This document shows, one piece after another, positions 34,819-37,154 of a stretch of 37,154 bases of DNA. Under the pieces are notes generated by a model. The model had not been told where the DNA came from and made no database searches. It saw only the letters and a list, made by a program, of their open reading frames with translations. Every line of letters begins with the position of its first letter. The stretch's first letter is position 1. The DNA lies in NCBI RefSeq assembly GCF_003206645.1, contig NZ_PZJP01000006.1, forward strand, positions 10,497 through 47,650, in the 5' to 3' direction. The position numbers were made by a program, and so were the translations under genes. This DNA is from Salinicola aestuarinus. Its GTDB lineage: Bacteria; Pseudomonadota; Gammaproteobacteria; Pseudomonadales; Halomonadaceae.

Positions 34819-34840
34819 TTGTTATTCGATTGTATAACTA
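34819..34840. promoter_or_regulatory. TetR-type operator palindrome (site 2)
   Basis: TTGTTAT, six bases, then GTATAACTA align with site 1 at 28334-28355 at 16 of 22 positions, including TTGTTAT and GTATAAC in identical spacing. It lies in the 250-bp gap between the divergent hydroxyacid dehydrogenase and M20 genes and overlaps TATAAC, a possible -10 element. Confidence 0.65.
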
Positions 34841-34965
34841 TTAACGAAAGTCGAAAACACTCACCTGCTACGGGTAAGCCCGCTAGCGCTTCGTGAGAGA
34901 ATCGACGTTCGCTATCTGGGACGCCGTGCCATGCCGCGGCGACTGCCATCATAAGGAGCCTGGTA

Positions 34966-36156
34966 ATGCCTACGGATAACAGCCATAACACCGACTCGCG
35001 TATCCAGCGTCTCGTCGACACCATCGAGCCCAAACTGATCGAGATTCGCCGAGAGATTCACGCCCATCCGGAAACCGGCTTCGACACCGTGCGAACGGCG
35101 GCACTGGTCGAAAGGGAGCTAAAGGCACTGGGCCTTGACGTGAAGACAGGCATCGGTCGGACCGGCGTGGTCGCCGACATCCCTGGCAATGCCCCGGGCC
35201 CCTGCCTGATCCTTCGGGCCGACATGGATGCCCTGCCCATCACCGAACGGACCGGACTGCCGTTTGCCTCCACGGTGCCGGGCAAAATGCACGCCTGCGG
35301 CCATGACACCCACACCGCCGCGCTGCTCGGTGCCGCCACGGCGTTGCGCGAGCTCGCCCCTCAGCTGCAAGGTTCGGTGCGGCTGATTTTCCAGCCTGCC
35401 GAGGAGACCCTCGAGAGCGGCGCCAAAGCGATGGTTGCCGACGGGGCAGCCGAGGGCGCATCGATGGCGATCGCCTTCCACAACCAACCGCAGCTCCCCT
35501 TCGGCAACGTGAGCCTGCTGCGCGGGGCCAGCACCGCCTCGAGCGATGAGTTCAAAGTGACCGTACGCGGCGTTTCCGGACATGCCGCCCGTCCGCATCA
35601 GGCGATCGACCCGATCGTTGGGGCCGCCTCGCTGATCTCGCAGCTACAGACGGTGATCTCTCGCAACATGGATCCCGCGCAGTCCGCCGTGCTCACGGTC
35701 GGTCAGATACAGGGAGGAGAGAGTCAGAACATCATTCCCGATAGCTGCACCTTCGAAGGCACGGTGCGCTGCCGTTCGGAAGTCTCGCGGGACATCGCGG
35801 AGGCGGCGTTTCGGCGTATCTGCCAGCATGGCGCGGCCGCGCTTCAGCTTGAGGCCGAGGTCGAGTACGTTCGCGGCGCCCCGGCGGTCCAGAACGACGA
35901 TGGGCTGGTGGATCAGGCCGCACGCTCCCTGAGCGCCCAGTTCGGCAAACCGGCGACCGTCGAGGTGGGGTCGGACTTCGGGGCCGAGGACTTCTCCTAC
36001 TTCTCGGAGCGGATGCCGTCGATCCAGATCTATCTGGGGGCGGGCCAGGCAGGTCGCGACGATCGGCTACACAACTCCGACTACCAACCGGACGAACGCT
36101 TCATCGGCCAGGCCGCGGTGGCGCTCACGCGAATGGCGGTCGACCTCCTCGCCTGA
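34966..36156 (+). CDS. M20-family amidohydrolase (hippurate/N-acyl amino acid hydrolase type)
   Basis: Metal-dependent amidohydrolase of 396 residues in the M20D subgroup that cleaves N-acyl amino acids, hippurate, indole-acetyl conjugates or similar amides. RREIHAHPETGFDT (29-42) is the family opening; metal ligands are C111 and H113 in HACGHDTHTAALLG, E146-E147 in QPAEE, and a histidine in AFHNQPQLP. LHNSDYQPDE near the end carries the last ligand. AAGGAG lies upstream of the ATG. Its promoter region carries TetR-type operator site 2, which suggests that it releases the amino acid used by the other enzymes of this region. Confidence 0.9.
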   Translation: MPTDNSHNTDSRIQRLVDTIEPKLIEIRREIHAHPETGFDTVRTAALVERELKALGLDVKTGIGRTGVVADIPGNAPGPCLILRADMDALPITERTGLPFASTVPGKMHACGHDTHTAALLGAATALRELAPQLQGSVRLIFQPAEETLESGAKAMVADGAAEGASMAIAFHNQPQLPFGNVSLLRGASTASSDEFKVTVRGVSGHAARPHQAIDPIVGAASLISQLQTVISRNMDPAQSAVLTVGQIQGGESQNIIPDSCTFEGTVRCRSEVSRDIAEAAFRRICQHGAAALQLEAEVEYVRGAPAVQNDDGLVDQAARSLSAQFGKPATVEVGSDFGAEDFSYFSERMPSIQIYLGAGQAGRDDRLHNSDYQPDERFIGQAAVALTRMAVDLLA

Positions 36157-36319
36157 ACGACAGGCAGGCGTCGGCGGCTAAACGAGAGACACAGAGCCGA
36201 ACGCTCGCTGATACTGGGGGATGTCACGCCGGCGAGTGCGTCGGCGTGGCGTGCGGTCAACAGAGGATCGACCGCGGCTTACCGGTCGGCGGCGACATCA
36301 CGATTGCGAGGAAACCAAC

Positions 36320-37108
36320 ATGGATCTGGGAATTCGCGGCCGCTGGGCCGTGGTCTGCGCTGCCAGCCAGGGGCTGGGAAAAGGGTGTGCATTCGCGCTG
36401 GCGCAGGAGGGGGTCAATCTGGTCATCAACGCCCGCCGAGCGGAGACGCTGGAGGCAGTGGCCGCTGAGCTTCGCGCGCTCGACGCCAGCGTCGAAGTCC
36501 GGGTGGTGGCCGGTGACATCGGCGATCCCGGCGTGCAACAGGCCGTCCTGTCCGCCGCACCGCAGGTCGACATCCTCGTCAACAACAATGGCGGCCCACC
36601 GCCGGGGGATTTCCGCGACTGGTCACGGGAACACTGGATCGCCGCGGTGGACGGCAACATGCTGACGCCGATCGCCCTGATCCAGGCCTGTGTCGATGGC
36701 ATGGCGACGCGGGGGTTCGGTCGCGTGATCAACATCACCTCTTCGGCCGTCAAGGCCCCCATCGACGTGCTGGGGCTCTCCAACGGTGCCCGCAGCGGGC
36801 TGACCGGCTTCGTCGCCGGCACCGCTCGGCAGTCGAGTCTGGCCCGCTGCAATGTGACCCTCAACAACCTGCTGCCCGGACGATTCGACACGCAACGCTT
36901 GCGCGACAATCTGCAGCGCGCAGCGACACAGGACGGCCGCGACCTCGAGGAGTTCTCCCGGGCACAGGCCGAGGCCATACCCGCCGGCCGCTTCGGTAAC
37001 CCTGAAGAGTTCGGTGCGCTGTGCGCCTTTCTCTGCAGCCAGCAGGCCGCCTACATGACCGGGCAGAACGTGCTGCTGGATGGCGGCGCCTATCCCGGGA
37101 CGTTCTAG
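36320..37108 (+). CDS. Atypical SDR lacking canonical catalytic Tyr and Lys
   Basis: Short-chain dehydrogenase-fold protein of 262 residues. The nucleotide loop is CAASQGLGKG (13-22), altered from TGxxxGxG, and NNNGG replaces the usual NNAG (88-92). After S142 the YxxxK position reads S154-N-G-A-R158, so both catalytic tyrosine and lysine are replaced. Such BKR-like SDRs with degenerate tetrads form a recognised subgroup of unknown function. GAGGAA at 36307-36312 supports the ATG; the open frame extends further upstream without family similarity. It is 163 bp downstream of the M20 gene, same strand, and is probably co-expressed. The protein is complete within the window. Confidence 0.88.
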   Translation: MDLGIRGRWAVVCAASQGLGKGCAFALAQEGVNLVINARRAETLEAVAAELRALDASVEVRVVAGDIGDPGVQQAVLSAAPQVDILVNNNGGPPPGDFRDWSREHWIAAVDGNMLTPIALIQACVDGMATRGFGRVINITSSAVKAPIDVLGLSNGARSGLTGFVAGTARQSSLARCNVTLNNLLPGRFDTQRLRDNLQRAATQDGRDLEEFSRAQAEAIPAGRFGNPEEFGALCAFLCSQQAAYMTGQNVLLDGGAYPGTF

Positions 37109-37154
37109 ACAGCGAGACGCCGCTCCCTGCCAGCGTGACACGACAACGCCCCTG

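Noticed and set aside
34966..36156. M20 gene as a second argE
   Set aside because: The HACGHDTHTAALLG and RREIHAHPE segments place it in the hippurate/N-acyl amino acid hydrolase subgroup, unlike the 880-2052 protein.

Overview
This is a GC-rich, gene-dense chromosomal segment from a gammaproteobacterium. The gene families (ethanolamine permease, TRAP and ABC uptake operons, many SDR enzymes and GntR/TetR/AraC regulators) and the protein sequences look most like Halomonadaceae (Halomonas, Salinicola, Chromohalobacter group). That placement is inferred from overall character, not from a marker gene. I see no rRNA, tRNA, insertion sequence, prophage or CRISPR array. The window is almost entirely nutrient uptake and catabolism, arranged as four modules.\n\n(1) 51-3167: stand-alone genes, namely the quinone reductase WrbA, an ArgE-type deacetylase and an OruR-like AraC regulator. 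(2) 3493-7764: an ethanolamine-type permease and an APH-fold kinase on the minus strand, divergent from a class III PLP enzyme closely resembling ethanolamine-phosphate phospho-lyase. Together they suggest a cobalamin-independent amino-alcohol route (import, phosphorylation, elimination to aldehyde, ammonia and phosphate). (3) 7849-23805: a GntR regulator divergent from a long plus-strand sugar cluster. It encodes an SDR, an FAH-family hydrolase, a sugar-lactonase, a second SDR, a RhaM-type mutarotase, a CUT2 ABC importer, an LgoD-like dehydrogenase, a UxaA-family dehydratase and a UxaB-like reductase, followed by a TRAP transporter and a second GntR regulator. The enzyme set fits oxidative L-fucose degradation to pyruvate plus lactate, overlaid with an L-galactose/L-galactonate branch through tagaturonate and altronate.\n\n(4) 23837-37108: a putative TetR regulon of unknown substrate. 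A leftward operon (TetR, aminotransferase, FAD oxidoreductase, homocysteine S-methyltransferase) is divergent from a polar amino-acid ABC importer with two paralogous binding proteins. Next come a leftward pair (2-hydroxyacid dehydrogenase, class II aldolase/adducin protein) and a divergent M20 amidohydrolase with an atypical SDR. Nearly the same palindrome (GTTGTTATAC, 4-nt gap, GTATAACAAC, and a degenerate copy) lies in both divergent promoter regions, which ties these genes together.\n\nBelow the gene level, several short tandem-repeat arrays (7, 15, 16, 22 and 23 bp units) sit in leaders and gene junctions. AANAANAA motifs, the kind recognised by Hfq/Crc in Pseudomonas, lie at or just upstream of the translation starts of transporter genes. 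Hairpins without clear T-tracts separate binding-protein genes from the genes that follow them.
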